Below are positions 1-4,590 of a stretch of DNA of 6,313 bases, piece after piece. This stretch comes from Lawsonibacter sp. (GTDB lineage Bacteria > Bacillota > Clostridia > Oscillospirales > Oscillospiraceae). Position 1 is the first letter of the stretch, and every line of letters starts with the position of its first letter. The stretch spans positions 1 through 6,313 of the forward strand of contig JAAWNI010000129.1 of NCBI GenBank assembly GCA_022798855.1, given 5' to 3'. Both the position numbers and the translations under genes were made by a program. Below the pieces are notes generated by a model. That model made no database searches and was not told the origin of the DNA. It saw only the letters and a list, made by a program, of their open reading frames with translations.

Positions 1-1
1 C

Positions 2-1060
2 ACCCGCACCAAGCACGGGGCCAACAAGGTGGCCCGGGACCTGGGCAAGGCGGGCATCTCCGCCGCCGCCATCCACGGCAACAAGAGCCAGACCGCCCGC
101 CAGCAGGCGCTGGCCGACTTCAAGGCCGGGCGCATCCGCTGCCTGGTGGCCACCGACATCGCCGCCCGGGGGCTGGACATTGAGGAGCTGTCCCACGTGT
201 TCAACTACAACCTGCCCGAGGTGCCCGAGACTTACGTCCACCGCATTGGCCGCACCGGCCGGGCGGGCCGGGGAGGGGAAGCCATCGCCCTGTGCGACTT
301 CGGGGAGAAGCCCCTTCTCAAGGAGATTGAGAAGCTCATCGGCAAAAAGGTGCCTTTGGTAGAGGAGCACCCCTACCCCATGCGGGTTTTTGAGGCCCCC
401 AAGCGGGACAAAAACGGCAAGATCATCAACGAGGAGGATGCGGAAGCCCGTCAGGCGGCCCGGGAGCTGCGCCGCCAGCGGGAGGAAGCCCGAAAAGCCG
501 CCCAGGCCGAGAAGCTGGCCAAGCCCGCCGCGCCGGAAGCCCCTCCGGAGCCGCCCAAGAAAAACCGCCGGAAAAAGAAGGCCGCCCCTGTTGTGGAGGA
601 GGTCGTCCTCCGGCCGGCCCCCACCCCGCCCGCCCCCCGGCGGGGCGTGCGCTCCGGCTCGCTCATCGACACCGGCGATGCCATGCCCAACACCAACTTC
701 CAGAGGCCCAACCCCCTGGACAGCGATGTGGTCATGGACGCCACCGCCCGGCTTCTGGCCCCCCGAAGGCCGCTGCTGTCGGGGCTCCTGCCCAAGCCGG
801 CGGAAAAGAAAAAGCAGCCGGAACAGTCCAAGCCCAAGCCCCAGAAGGCGGAGGAACCCCAAAAGGACAAGCGGCCCAGGCCCAAGAAATCCGCCAAGGC
901 GGAGGACGCCCCCACCCCTCAGCAGCGGAAAAAGCGGGCCGGCAAACCTCAGCGCCGGGGCCGCCCCATGCCCCCCGACCCCCCCAGAAAAAACCAGCCC
1001 AAGGACTCCACCGAGCAGGCCAGCCTGATGAAGCCCTACTACTTGGATATCGACCGCTGA
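2..1060 (+). CDS. rhlE: RhlE-type DEAD-box ATP-dependent RNA helicase, C-terminal part (5' end outside window)
   Basis: This is the second RecA-like domain plus C-terminal tail of a DEAD-box RNA helicase, which unwinds RNA duplexes with ATP in the cytoplasm during ribosome assembly or RNA decay. The frame is open from base 2, so the start and the Walker A and DEAD motifs lie outside the window; 352 residues are visible. The first residues TRTKHGANK match helicase motif IV of RhlE. Motif V (VATDIAARGLDI, from base 146) and motif VI (YVHRIGRTGRAG, from base 233) are intact, including the arginine-finger region. From about base 400 to the stop there is a tail of roughly 220 residues rich in Lys, Arg, Pro, Ala and Glu, with a KKNRRKKK cluster. 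It looks disordered and RNA-binding, and is long for the family. The TGA at 1058-1060 is followed by REP-like palindromes, with no clear T-rich terminator. The family call is secure; assignment to RhlE rather than another DEAD-box subgroup rests on remembered similarity. Confidence 0.88.
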   Translation, partial: TRTKHGANKVARDLGKAGISAAAIHGNKSQTARQQALADFKAGRIRCLVATDIAARGLDIEELSHVFNYNLPEVPETYVHRIGRTGRAGRGGEAIALCDFGEKPLLKEIEKLIGKKVPLVEEHPYPMRVFEAPKRDKNGKIINEEDAEARQAARELRRQREEARKAAQAEKLAKPAAPEAPPEPPKKNRRKKKAAPVVEEVVLRPAPTPPAPRRGVRSGSLIDTGDAMPNTNFQRPNPLDSDVVMDATARLLAPRRPLLSGLLPKPAEKKKQPEQSKPKPQKAEEPQKDKRPRPKKSAKAEDAPTPQQRKKRAGKPQRRGRPMPPDPPRKNQPKDSTEQASLMKPYYLDIDR

Positions 1061-1074
1061 ACCCCTTCCCTCCG

Positions 1075-1102
1075 CTGTAGGGCGCGACGACCCCGGCGCG
1101 CC
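1075..1102 (+). repeat. REP-like palindrome A (GTAG head, imperfect)
   Basis: CTGTAG is followed at once by inverted arms GGCGCG (1081-1086) and CGCGCC (1097-1102) around a 10-nt loop. It begins with the same TGTAGGG head as the two palindromes downstream, but its stem is shorter and its loop larger. It starts 15 nt after the helicase stop codon. It has no T tract, so it is a poor intrinsic terminator. Confidence 0.5.
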
Positions 1103-1138
1103 GTTATCGCCGGAACATTACGATAAACAGGACCGCCC

Positions 1139-1170
1139 CTGTAGGGCCACGGCTTGCCGTGGCCGCCTAC
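1139..1170 (+). repeat. REP-like palindrome B (GTAG + 9-bp stem + TT loop)
   Basis: GTAG (1141-1144) is followed by arm GGCCACGGC (1145-1153), loop TT, and arm GCCGTGGCC (1156-1164), a perfect 9-bp stem. CCTAC at 1166-1170 is an inverted copy of the head, so the whole unit is almost a 30-nt palindrome. A GTAG tetranucleotide at the foot of a hairpin is the hallmark of REP sequences mobilised by RAYT (TnpA-REP) transposases. No transposase gene is in this window. Confidence 0.65.
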
Positions 1171-1193
1171 CGAAACAAAACTCCGCAAAACAG

Positions 1194-1217
1194 GGACACG
1201 ACAAGTCGTGTCCCTAC
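1194..1217 (-). repeat. REP-like palindrome C, opposite orientation to A and B
   Basis: On the minus strand GTAG (1217-1214) is followed by arm GGACACGAC (1213-1205), loop TT (1204-1203) and arm GTCGTGTCC (1202-1194). The geometry is identical to palindrome B: same head, 9-bp stem and TT loop. Two stem pairs differ from B, and both have changed compensatorily (C:G to A:T and G:C to A:T). It ends 31 nt before the CoA-transferase start, inside its probable leader. Confidence 0.65.
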
Positions 1218-1248
1218 ATAAAGATACATCGACAGGAGGAAAAACATC

Positions 1249-2589
1249 ATGGATTATCAAGCTCTTTACCAGCAGAAGCTGACCACCGCCGCCGAGGCCG
1301 TCAAGGTGGTAAAATCCGGCGACTGGGTGGACTACACCTGGTGCACCAACCACCCCGTGGCGCTGGACAAGGCCCTGGCCGAGCGGAAGGACGAGCTCAC
1401 CGACGTAAAGGTCCGCGGCGGCGTTACCATGTGGATGCCCGAGATCGCCAAGGCCGACGACGCCGGCGACCACTTCACCTGGCACTCCTGGCACTGTTCC
1501 GGCATTGACCGGAAGGTCATCGCCAAGGGGATGGGCTATTTCTCCCCCATGCGCTACTCCGAGCTGCCCCGGTTCTACCGGGAGAACCTGGACCCGGTGG
1601 ACGTGGTGATGGTGCAGGCCACCCCCATGGACGCCCACGGCAACTTCAACTTCGGCCTGGCCGCCTCCCACCTGGCCGACATCATGGCCCGGGCCAAGTG
1701 CATCATCGTGGAGGTCAACCAGAATATGCCTTGGGTCTTCGGCCTGACGGGCACTGAGATCAACATTCAGGACGTGGCCTATGTGGTGGAGGGCGATAAT
1801 CCCCCCATGGCCCAGCTGGGCGGCGGCGGAGCCGCCACCGACGTGGACCGGGCGGTGGCCAACCTGGTGGTGCCTCAGATCCCCAACGGGGCCTGCCTCC
1901 AGCTGGGCATCGGCGGAATGCCCAACACCATCGGCGCTATGATCGCCCAGTCCGATCTGAAGGACCTGTCCGTCCACACGGAGATGTACGTGGACGGCTT
2001 TGTGGACATGGCCGCCGCCGGCAAGATCACCGGCCGGCACAAGGCGGTGGACAAGGGCCGGCAGGTCTTCGCCTTCGCAGCCGGCACCCAGAAGCTGTAT
2101 GACTACGTCAACCGCAACCCCGATGTCATGGCGGCCCCGGTGGACTACACCAACGACGTGCGGGTCATGGCCCAAATCGACAATTTCATCTCCATCAACA
2201 ACGCCATCGACATGGACCTCTTCGGCCAGGTCAACGCCGAGTCCGCCGGTGTCAAGCACATCTCCGGCACAGGCGGCCAGCTGGACTTCGCCATGGGCGC
2301 GTACCTGTCCAAGGGTGGCAAGAGCTTCATCTGCATGTCCTCCACCGTCACCGGCAAGGACGGCAGCGTGAAGAGCCGCATCGTCCCCACCCTGACCCCC
2401 GGCTCCATCGCCACCGACCCCCGCTCCTGCGTGCAGTACATCGTCACCGAGCACGGCATGATCAACCTCAAGGGCCTGTCCACCTGGGAGCGGGCCGAGG
2501 CCATCATCTCCATCGCCGACCCCCAGTTCCGGGAGCAGCTCATCCAGGACGCTGAGAAAATGCACATCTGGCGCCGGAGCAACAAGTAA
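1249..2589 (+). CDS. but: Butyryl-CoA:acetate CoA-transferase (Cat1/4-hydroxybutyrate CoA-transferase family)
   Basis: Transfers CoA from butyryl-CoA to acetate, giving butyrate and acetyl-CoA, the terminal step of butyrate formation in many gut clostridia. The 446 residues match the usual length (about 448) of this cytoplasmic enzyme. The N-terminal half carries DWVDYTWCTNHPVALDKAL and the C-terminal half GIGGMPN, followed by HTEMYVDG. The Glu of that last motif, residue 245, is the expected active-site carboxylate that forms the glutamyl-CoA thioester. GTGGQLDF (from residue 340) is the CoA-site glycine loop. The C-terminal EKMHIWRRSNK is as I recall it from but proteins of known butyrate producers. 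ATG 1249 is preceded by AGGAGG (1234-1239) at 9-nt spacing. The gene stands alone between palindromes and a GC hairpin, and no convincing promoter is visible. Propionate, 4-hydroxybutyrate or another acyl-CoA could be the true substrate; sequence alone does not settle that. Confidence 0.87.
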   Translation: MDYQALYQQKLTTAAEAVKVVKSGDWVDYTWCTNHPVALDKALAERKDELTDVKVRGGVTMWMPEIAKADDAGDHFTWHSWHCSGIDRKVIAKGMGYFSPMRYSELPRFYRENLDPVDVVMVQATPMDAHGNFNFGLAASHLADIMARAKCIIVEVNQNMPWVFGLTGTEINIQDVAYVVEGDNPPMAQLGGGGAATDVDRAVANLVVPQIPNGACLQLGIGGMPNTIGAMIAQSDLKDLSVHTEMYVDGFVDMAAAGKITGRHKAVDKGRQVFAFAAGTQKLYDYVNRNPDVMAAPVDYTNDVRVMAQIDNFISINNAIDMDLFGQVNAESAGVKHISGTGGQLDFAMGAYLSKGGKSFICMSSTVTGKDGSVKSRIVPTLTPGSIATDPRSCVQYIVTEHGMINLKGLSTWERAEAIISIADPQFREQLIQDAEKMHIWRRSNK

Positions 2590-2631
2590 TCCGCACCCGT
2601 CAAGGGAATGATGTTCGGTTAAAATAGTATT

Positions 2632-2668
2632 GCCCCCTCCCCCACGGCGGAGCCGTGGGGGAGGGGGC
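2632..2668 (+). terminator. 17-bp perfect GC hairpin after the CoA-transferase (terminator-like or dispersed palindrome)
   Basis: Arms 2632-2648 and 2652-2668 are perfect inverted repeats of 17 bp around a GGA loop, very rich in C on one arm and G on the other. It begins 42 nt after the CoA-transferase stop. Only TT follows the stem on the plus strand and only A/T-mixed sequence flanks it on the other side, so it is not a textbook intrinsic terminator. It may stop transcription by stem strength, protect the mRNA 3' end, or be one copy of a dispersed palindromic family. Confidence 0.5.
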
Positions 2669-2710
2669 TTGCATCATCCGGCGGATTTTTACGAAATTTT
2701 TCACTTCCAT

Positions 2711-2743
2711 CCAACATTTCCGGCTCTTCAATTGTGTTATATA
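2711..2743 (+). promoter_or_regulatory. Candidate promoter of the ECF sigma operon (possibly ECF-type, autoregulated)
   Basis: Upstream of the sigma gene lies CCAACATTT (2711-2719), resembling the AAC-centred -35 element of ECF sigma promoters, and about 18 nt further on GTGTTATATA (2734-2743). TATATA could also be a housekeeping -10, but no TTGACA-like -35 sits 16-18 nt before it. Transcription would start near 2750, leaving a leader of about 23 nt. ECF operons are commonly autoregulated; here that is inference. Confidence 0.3.
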
Positions 2744-2772
2744 CAGAGGGAACAGGAAGGGAGGTGTTTTCC

Positions 2773-3261
2773 GTGGAGCCCATACGCAGTCAAGAGGAGG
2801 TGGCCAGCCTCTACCGGCGGCATGTGGACATGGTATATCAGATCTGTCTGATGCTCATGGGGAATGTCCCGGACGCGGAGGACGCCGTCCAAACTGTTTT
2901 CCGCAAGGTGATGGAGCACCCCAAGCCTTTCCGCGATCATGAGCACGAGAAGGCCTGGCTCATCACCACCGCCCGGAACGAGTGCAAAAACCAGCTCAAG
3001 CACTGGTGGCGCACCCGCCGGGAGGGCGAAGAGGTGCTGAACAAGCTGGCCTGGGAACAGCCGGAGGACGGAGCGCTGTGGGAGGCGGTCCAACGCCTGC
3101 CGGAGAAATACCGGCTGGTGCTGTATCTCAACTGCTACCAGGGCTACACCACCCAAGAGACGGCGGAGCTGATGGGGAAGAACCCCTCCACCGTCCGGGG
3201 GTGGCTGGTCCAGGCCAGGGGAAAGCTGAAAGAACTGTTGGAGGTGGAAGAGTATGGATGA
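2773..3261 (+). CDS. ECF-subfamily RNA polymerase sigma factor
   Basis: A 162-residue extracytoplasmic-function sigma factor, which directs RNA polymerase to a small regulon, usually in response to envelope or environmental signals. Sigma region 2 spans about residues 12-78, with DAEDAVQTVF (34-43) as the region 2.2 core-binding segment and WLITTARNECKNQLK (62-76) as the region 2.3-2.4 DNA-melting and -10 contact helix. After a short linker, region 4 covers about 102-157, with the helix-turn-helix in TTQETAELMGKNPSTVRGWL (126-145). I chose GTG 2773 because an excellent Shine-Dalgarno (AAGGGAGGTG, 2757-2766) precedes it by 8 nt from GGAGG; the frame is open further upstream to GTG 2734 but that lies in the likely promoter. 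Its last 8 nt overlap the next gene, a translationally coupled arrangement typical of a sigma factor and its anti-sigma. The regulon is unknown. Confidence 0.9.
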   Translation: MEPIRSQEEVASLYRRHVDMVYQICLMLMGNVPDAEDAVQTVFRKVMEHPKPFRDHEHEKAWLITTARNECKNQLKHWWRTRREGEEVLNKLAWEQPEDGALWEAVQRLPEKYRLVLYLNCYQGYTTQETAELMGKNPSTVRGWLVQARGKLKELLEVEEYG

Positions 3262-3874
3262 AAATTTGCGCCGGGTCTTCGACCAGGCCCGGCCTTCCCG
3301 GGCACAGAAGCAGGCCATGCTGGACCGCCTTCTGGAACCGGAAAGGAAGGGAAAACCCATGAAAAAACTGAAAAAGCTGACTGTATTTGCCGTTGCCGCC
3401 GCACTGATGGCCATAAGCGCTGCCGCCGCCAACCCGGAGGGGGTACAGAGGTTTCTCGGTGATATCGCGTCTGTGGTTCAGGTGGGACAGTACCGCAAGG
3501 ATATGACAAATGTGAACGGCGAAACAGTGGCTGTATTCACGATTCCCGATCCCTCGGTGGAAAACCGGAACGGGAGGGCCATTCTGGTCATCGACGGCAA
3601 GGACGCCGCCGACATCACCGACGCCCTGAGGTCGGAGGGGCGCTATGCCTATGACCTGGAGGCGGAGAAGGGCCAGCTGCACATCCTGGTGGAGGGAACC
3701 GCAGAGGAGTGGACCGCCAGCGTGATGATCGGTGAGCCTGGAGATCAGAAGTACCTGTATACCAGGACCAGCCGCAGCGACGGCAGCGGGGAGTCCAGCG
3801 CCCCCGGCTGGTCCGTCCCCTTCGCAGACGGCAGCGAGGACGATCCCTCAAAGGACCCGGCCCCGTCAGAATAA
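3254..3874 (+). CDS. Probable membrane-anchored anti-sigma factor partner of the ECF sigma
   Basis: A 206-residue protein with a cytoplasmic-type N-terminus (residues 1-36, with a helix-like stretch around 3-27), one hydrophobic segment at about 42-59, and an extracytoplasmic part ending in an acidic, Ser/Pro/Gly-rich tail (about 175-206). This topology, and the 8-nt overlap with the sigma gene, suggest that the N-terminus holds the sigma factor until an outside signal releases it. No Cys or His cluster is present, so it is not a zinc-binding (ZAS-type) anti-sigma, and I recognise no named domain in the outer part. Oddly, Met36 is preceded by its own Shine-Dalgarno (AGGAAGGG, 3344-3351, 7 nt before ATG 3359), and from there MKKLKKLTVFAVAAALMAIS resembles a signal peptide ending in AAAA (57-60). 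A second, shorter exported product is therefore possible. The gene is certain; the anti-sigma role is inferred from context. Confidence 0.72.
   Translation: MDENLRRVFDQARPSRAQKQAMLDRLLEPERKGKPMKKLKKLTVFAVAAALMAISAAAANPEGVQRFLGDIASVVQVGQYRKDMTNVNGETVAVFTIPDPSVENRNGRAILVIDGKDAADITDALRSEGRYAYDLEAEKGQLHILVEGTAEEWTASVMIGEPGDQKYLYTRTSRSDGSGESSAPGWSVPFADGSEDDPSKDPAPSE
3344..3361 (+). promoter_or_regulatory. Internal ribosome binding site and start in the anti-sigma gene
   Basis: AGGAAGGG (3344-3351) lies 7 nt before an in-frame ATG (3359-3361, Met36). The 171-residue product from this start would lack the putative sigma-binding part and would begin with a Lys-rich, hydrophobic, Ala-ending segment like a signal peptide. 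The spacing is as good as that of annotated starts in this window, but whether it is used is unknown. Confidence 0.4.
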
Positions 3875-3894
3875 GCGAAATAGAAAATTTTCTC

Positions 3895-3923
3895 TTGCAT
3901 ATACTAGAGAGCGGTGGTATAAT
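3895..3923 (+). promoter_or_regulatory. Promoter of the antisense (antitoxin) RNA
   Basis: TTGCAT (3895-3900), a 17-nt spacer and a perfect TATAAT (3918-3923) preceded by TGG, which makes an extended -10 box. A perfect 12-nt AT palindrome, AGAAAATTTTCT (3882-3893), abuts the -35 and may act as an UP element. The predicted start is about 3930, with no ORF or Shine-Dalgarno downstream, so the product should be a small non-coding RNA. Confidence 0.72.
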
Positions 3924-3931
3924 AAACATCG

Positions 3932-3954
3932 CCAAGAAGTCGATTAAAACCAAG
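3932..3954 (+). repeat. Direct repeat, copy 1 (5' end of the antisense RNA)
   Basis: CCAAGAAGTCGATTAAAA (3932-3949) matches 17 of 18 positions of the copy at 4079-4096. It is followed by CCAAG (3950-3954), which recurs as CCAAG at 4100-4104 after a 3-nt insertion. The paired repeats play the part of DRa/DRb in Fst-type loci, giving two RNAs transcribed from different places the ability to base-pair. Confidence 0.75.
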
Positions 3955-3968
3955 GCAGACACGCAAAA

Positions 3969-4000
3969 GGGACCCCGGAGGCTGCCACCTCCGGGGTCCC
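3969..4000 (-). terminator. Shared 13-bp hairpin terminator of the convergent toxin mRNA and antisense RNA
   Basis: GGGACCCCGGAGG (3969-3981) and its exact reverse complement (3988-4000) flank a 6-nt loop. Read on the minus strand the stem is followed by TTTTGCGT, an intrinsic terminator with a short T tract, starting 8 nt after the toxin stop codon. On the plus strand ACTGTGC follows, so termination of the antisense RNA there would be weaker. Confidence 0.75.
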
Positions 4001-4007
4001 ACTGTGC

Positions 4008-4103
4008 TTATGGGTTCTTGCGGTGCCGGCTAAGCCACTTGCTCACATAATTGCCAGTTATGCTCGCTCCTACCGACACCAAAAAGTCGATTAAAAGCTC
4101 CAA
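4008..4103 (-). CDS. Predicted 31-residue membrane toxin peptide (Fst-like type I toxin)
   Basis: A very short ORF: start TTG 4103-4101, stop TAA 4010-4008. The peptide has a hydrophobic stretch (about residues 3-20, with LLIDFLVSV and AS-I-GNYV) and a short basic tail (SKWLSRHRKNP), like small membrane-damaging type I toxins. Shine-Dalgarno AAGGGGGTGA (4118-4109) nearly matches the full anti-SD, with its G-core 8 nt before TTG. An in-frame GTG at 4112 would add three residues but overlaps the Shine-Dalgarno, so I prefer TTG. The ORF has its own extended -10 promoter with predicted +1 at 4133, a leader hairpin that covers the Shine-Dalgarno, and a terminator 8 nt past the stop, giving an mRNA of about 165-170 nt. 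Initiation codon and first codons lie in the direct repeat complementary to the antisense RNA. It could be an unrelated small membrane protein, but the surrounding architecture favours a toxin. I do not recognise a named family member. Confidence 0.68.
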   Translation of the reverse strand: MELLIDFLVSVGASITGNYVSKWLSRHRKNP

Positions 4104-4104
4104 G
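4079..4104 (-). repeat. Direct repeat, copy 2 (covers toxin start codon and codons 1-8)
   Basis: On the plus strand, CCAAAAAGTCGATTAAAA (4079-4096) and CCAAG (4100-4104) repeat 3932-3949 and 3950-3954. The CCAAG segment contains the complement of the TTG start codon (4101-4103), so antisense RNA bound here would mask initiation. Confidence 0.72.
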
Positions 4105-4107
4105 ACA

Positions 4108-4130
4108 TTCACCCCCTTCCTGGGGAAGAA
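4108..4130 (-). promoter_or_regulatory. 5' leader hairpin sequestering the toxin Shine-Dalgarno
   Basis: In the toxin mRNA, UUCUUCCCC (4130-4122) can pair with GGGGGUGAA (4116-4108) around an AGGAA loop: seven Watson-Crick pairs, one G-U and one mismatch. The 3' arm includes the core of the Shine-Dalgarno. The hairpin begins 3 nt after the predicted transcription start, so it would form co-transcriptionally. Leader helices that block toxin ribosome binding are known in Fst and other type I toxin mRNAs. Confidence 0.5.
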
Positions 4131-4139
4131 CCCAAAATA

Positions 4140-4168
4140 ATTATACCAGCTTTCGACAGCGTTCGCAA
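4140..4168 (-). promoter_or_regulatory. Promoter of the toxin mRNA
   Basis: Minus-strand TTGCGA (4168-4163), a 17-nt spacer and a perfect TATAAT (4145-4140) preceded by TGG, an extended -10 box. The predicted start is G4133. It is divergent from the HIT-gene promoter; the two -35 boxes are 18 nt apart. Confidence 0.75.
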
Positions 4169-4186
4169 CAGAGCAAAAAGTAAATC

Positions 4187-4214
4187 TTGCAATCTCCGGA
4201 AAATGGGGTACAAT
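4187..4214 (+). promoter_or_regulatory. Promoter of the HIT-lysR operon
   Basis: TTGCAA (4187-4192), a 16-nt spacer and TACAAT (4209-4214). The predicted start near 4221 leaves a leader of about 25 nt before ATG 4246, and excludes the in-frame ATG at 4213 as the true start. Confidence 0.6.
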
Positions 4215-4245
4215 GGAGATACCGACAAACGAAGGAGGTTTCCCA

Positions 4246-4584
4246 ATGTCCGACTGTTTATTCTGCAAGATTGCCGCCGGGGAGGTTCCGTCCAACAAGG
4301 TCTATGAGGATGAGAAGTGCCTGGCCTTCCACGACATCGACCCCCAGGCCCCCACCCATTTCCTGGTAATTCCTAAGGCCCACATCGGCTCCGCAGCCGA
4401 GGTTGATGGGGGCAACGCCGCCATTGTGGCCCACATGTTCACCGTCATCGCCCAGCAGGCCAAGCGGCTGGGCCTGGACAGCTACCGGGTAGTGTCCAAC
4501 ATCGGGGCGCAGGCGGGGCAGAGCGTGCCCCACCTCCACTTCCATGTCCTGGCGGGCCGGGATATGACCTGGCCCCCGGGCTGA
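4246..4584 (+). CDS. HIT (histidine triad) family nucleotide-binding protein, HINT branch
   Basis: A complete 112-residue HINT-type protein. These small dimeric cytoplasmic enzymes hydrolyse nucleoside phosphoramidates and acyl- or aminoacyl-adenylates to AMP; their cellular role in bacteria is often unclear. The triad is HLHFH (residues 96-100) with His98 as the expected nucleophile. The N-terminus SDCLFCKIAAGEVPSNKVYE and the end GRDMTWPPG are typical, and FLVIPKAHIGS (39-49) matches the family core strand. Cys4, Cys7 and His46 could bind zinc, as in some relatives. ATG 4246 has AAGGAGG (4232-4238) 7 nt upstream. The gene is first in a two-gene unit with the LysR regulator, whose ATG follows after 6 nt. 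Nothing shows a functional link between the two. Confidence 0.93.
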   Translation: MSDCLFCKIAAGEVPSNKVYEDEKCLAFHDIDPQAPTHFLVIPKAHIGSAAEVDGGNAAIVAHMFTVIAQQAKRLGLDSYRVVSNIGAQAGQSVPHLHFHVLAGRDMTWPPG

Positions 4585-4590
4585 GCGGCC

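Larger units (their letters stand above)
3930..4000 (+). ncRNA. Predicted ~70-nt antisense antitoxin RNA (RNAII-like) of a type I toxin-antitoxin locus
   Basis: A strong extended -10 promoter ends at 3923 and a 13-bp hairpin lies at 3969-4000, bounding an RNA of about 70 nt with no plausible coding sequence. It runs convergent to the toxin gene and overlaps the 3' end of its mRNA across the hairpin. Its first segment, 3932-3954, repeats the plus-strand sequence at 4079-4104. The RNA can therefore pair in trans with the first codons of the toxin mRNA as well as through the complementary hairpin loops (CUGCCA against UGGCAG). This is the arrangement known for RNA II of the Fst (par) system of enterococcal plasmid pAD1, whose RNA II is of similar size. 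Transcription and function are inferred. A weak point is that the plus-strand side of the hairpin lacks a U tract. Confidence 0.6.

Noticed and set aside
1061..1248. A riboswitch or clear promoter in the CoA-transferase leader
   Set aside because: I could find no aptamer core and no -35/-10 pair at proper spacing; the visible structure is fully accounted for by the three palindromes.
1039..2565. A 508-codon open frame on the minus strand, opposite the CoA-transferase
   Set aside because: Its translation is Gly/His/Val/Asp-rich with no recognisable domain, and it is the mirror of a well-conserved plus-strand enzyme in high-GC DNA, where antisense stops are rare.
3932..4104. CRISPR-like reading of the two 18-nt direct repeats
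   Set aside because: There are only two copies, about 147 nt apart, with a terminator and coding sequence between them and no cas genes; the toxin-antitoxin layout explains them better.
4091..4108. ATG at 4108-4106 on the minus strand, immediately after the Shine-Dalgarno
   Set aside because: It gives only five codons before a stop and is too close to the Shine-Dalgarno core (3 nt).
4213..4245. Upstream in-frame ATG for the HIT gene at 4213
   Set aside because: It lies in the -10 box and lacks a Shine-Dalgarno; ATG 4246 has AAGGAGG at good spacing and gives the family's usual N-terminus.
4008..4298. A 96-codon version of the small minus-strand ORF starting at 4298
   Set aside because: It would run through the HIT promoter, the toxin promoter and the HIT coding start. 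The predicted mRNA begins near 4133, so only the last 31-34 codons can be translated.
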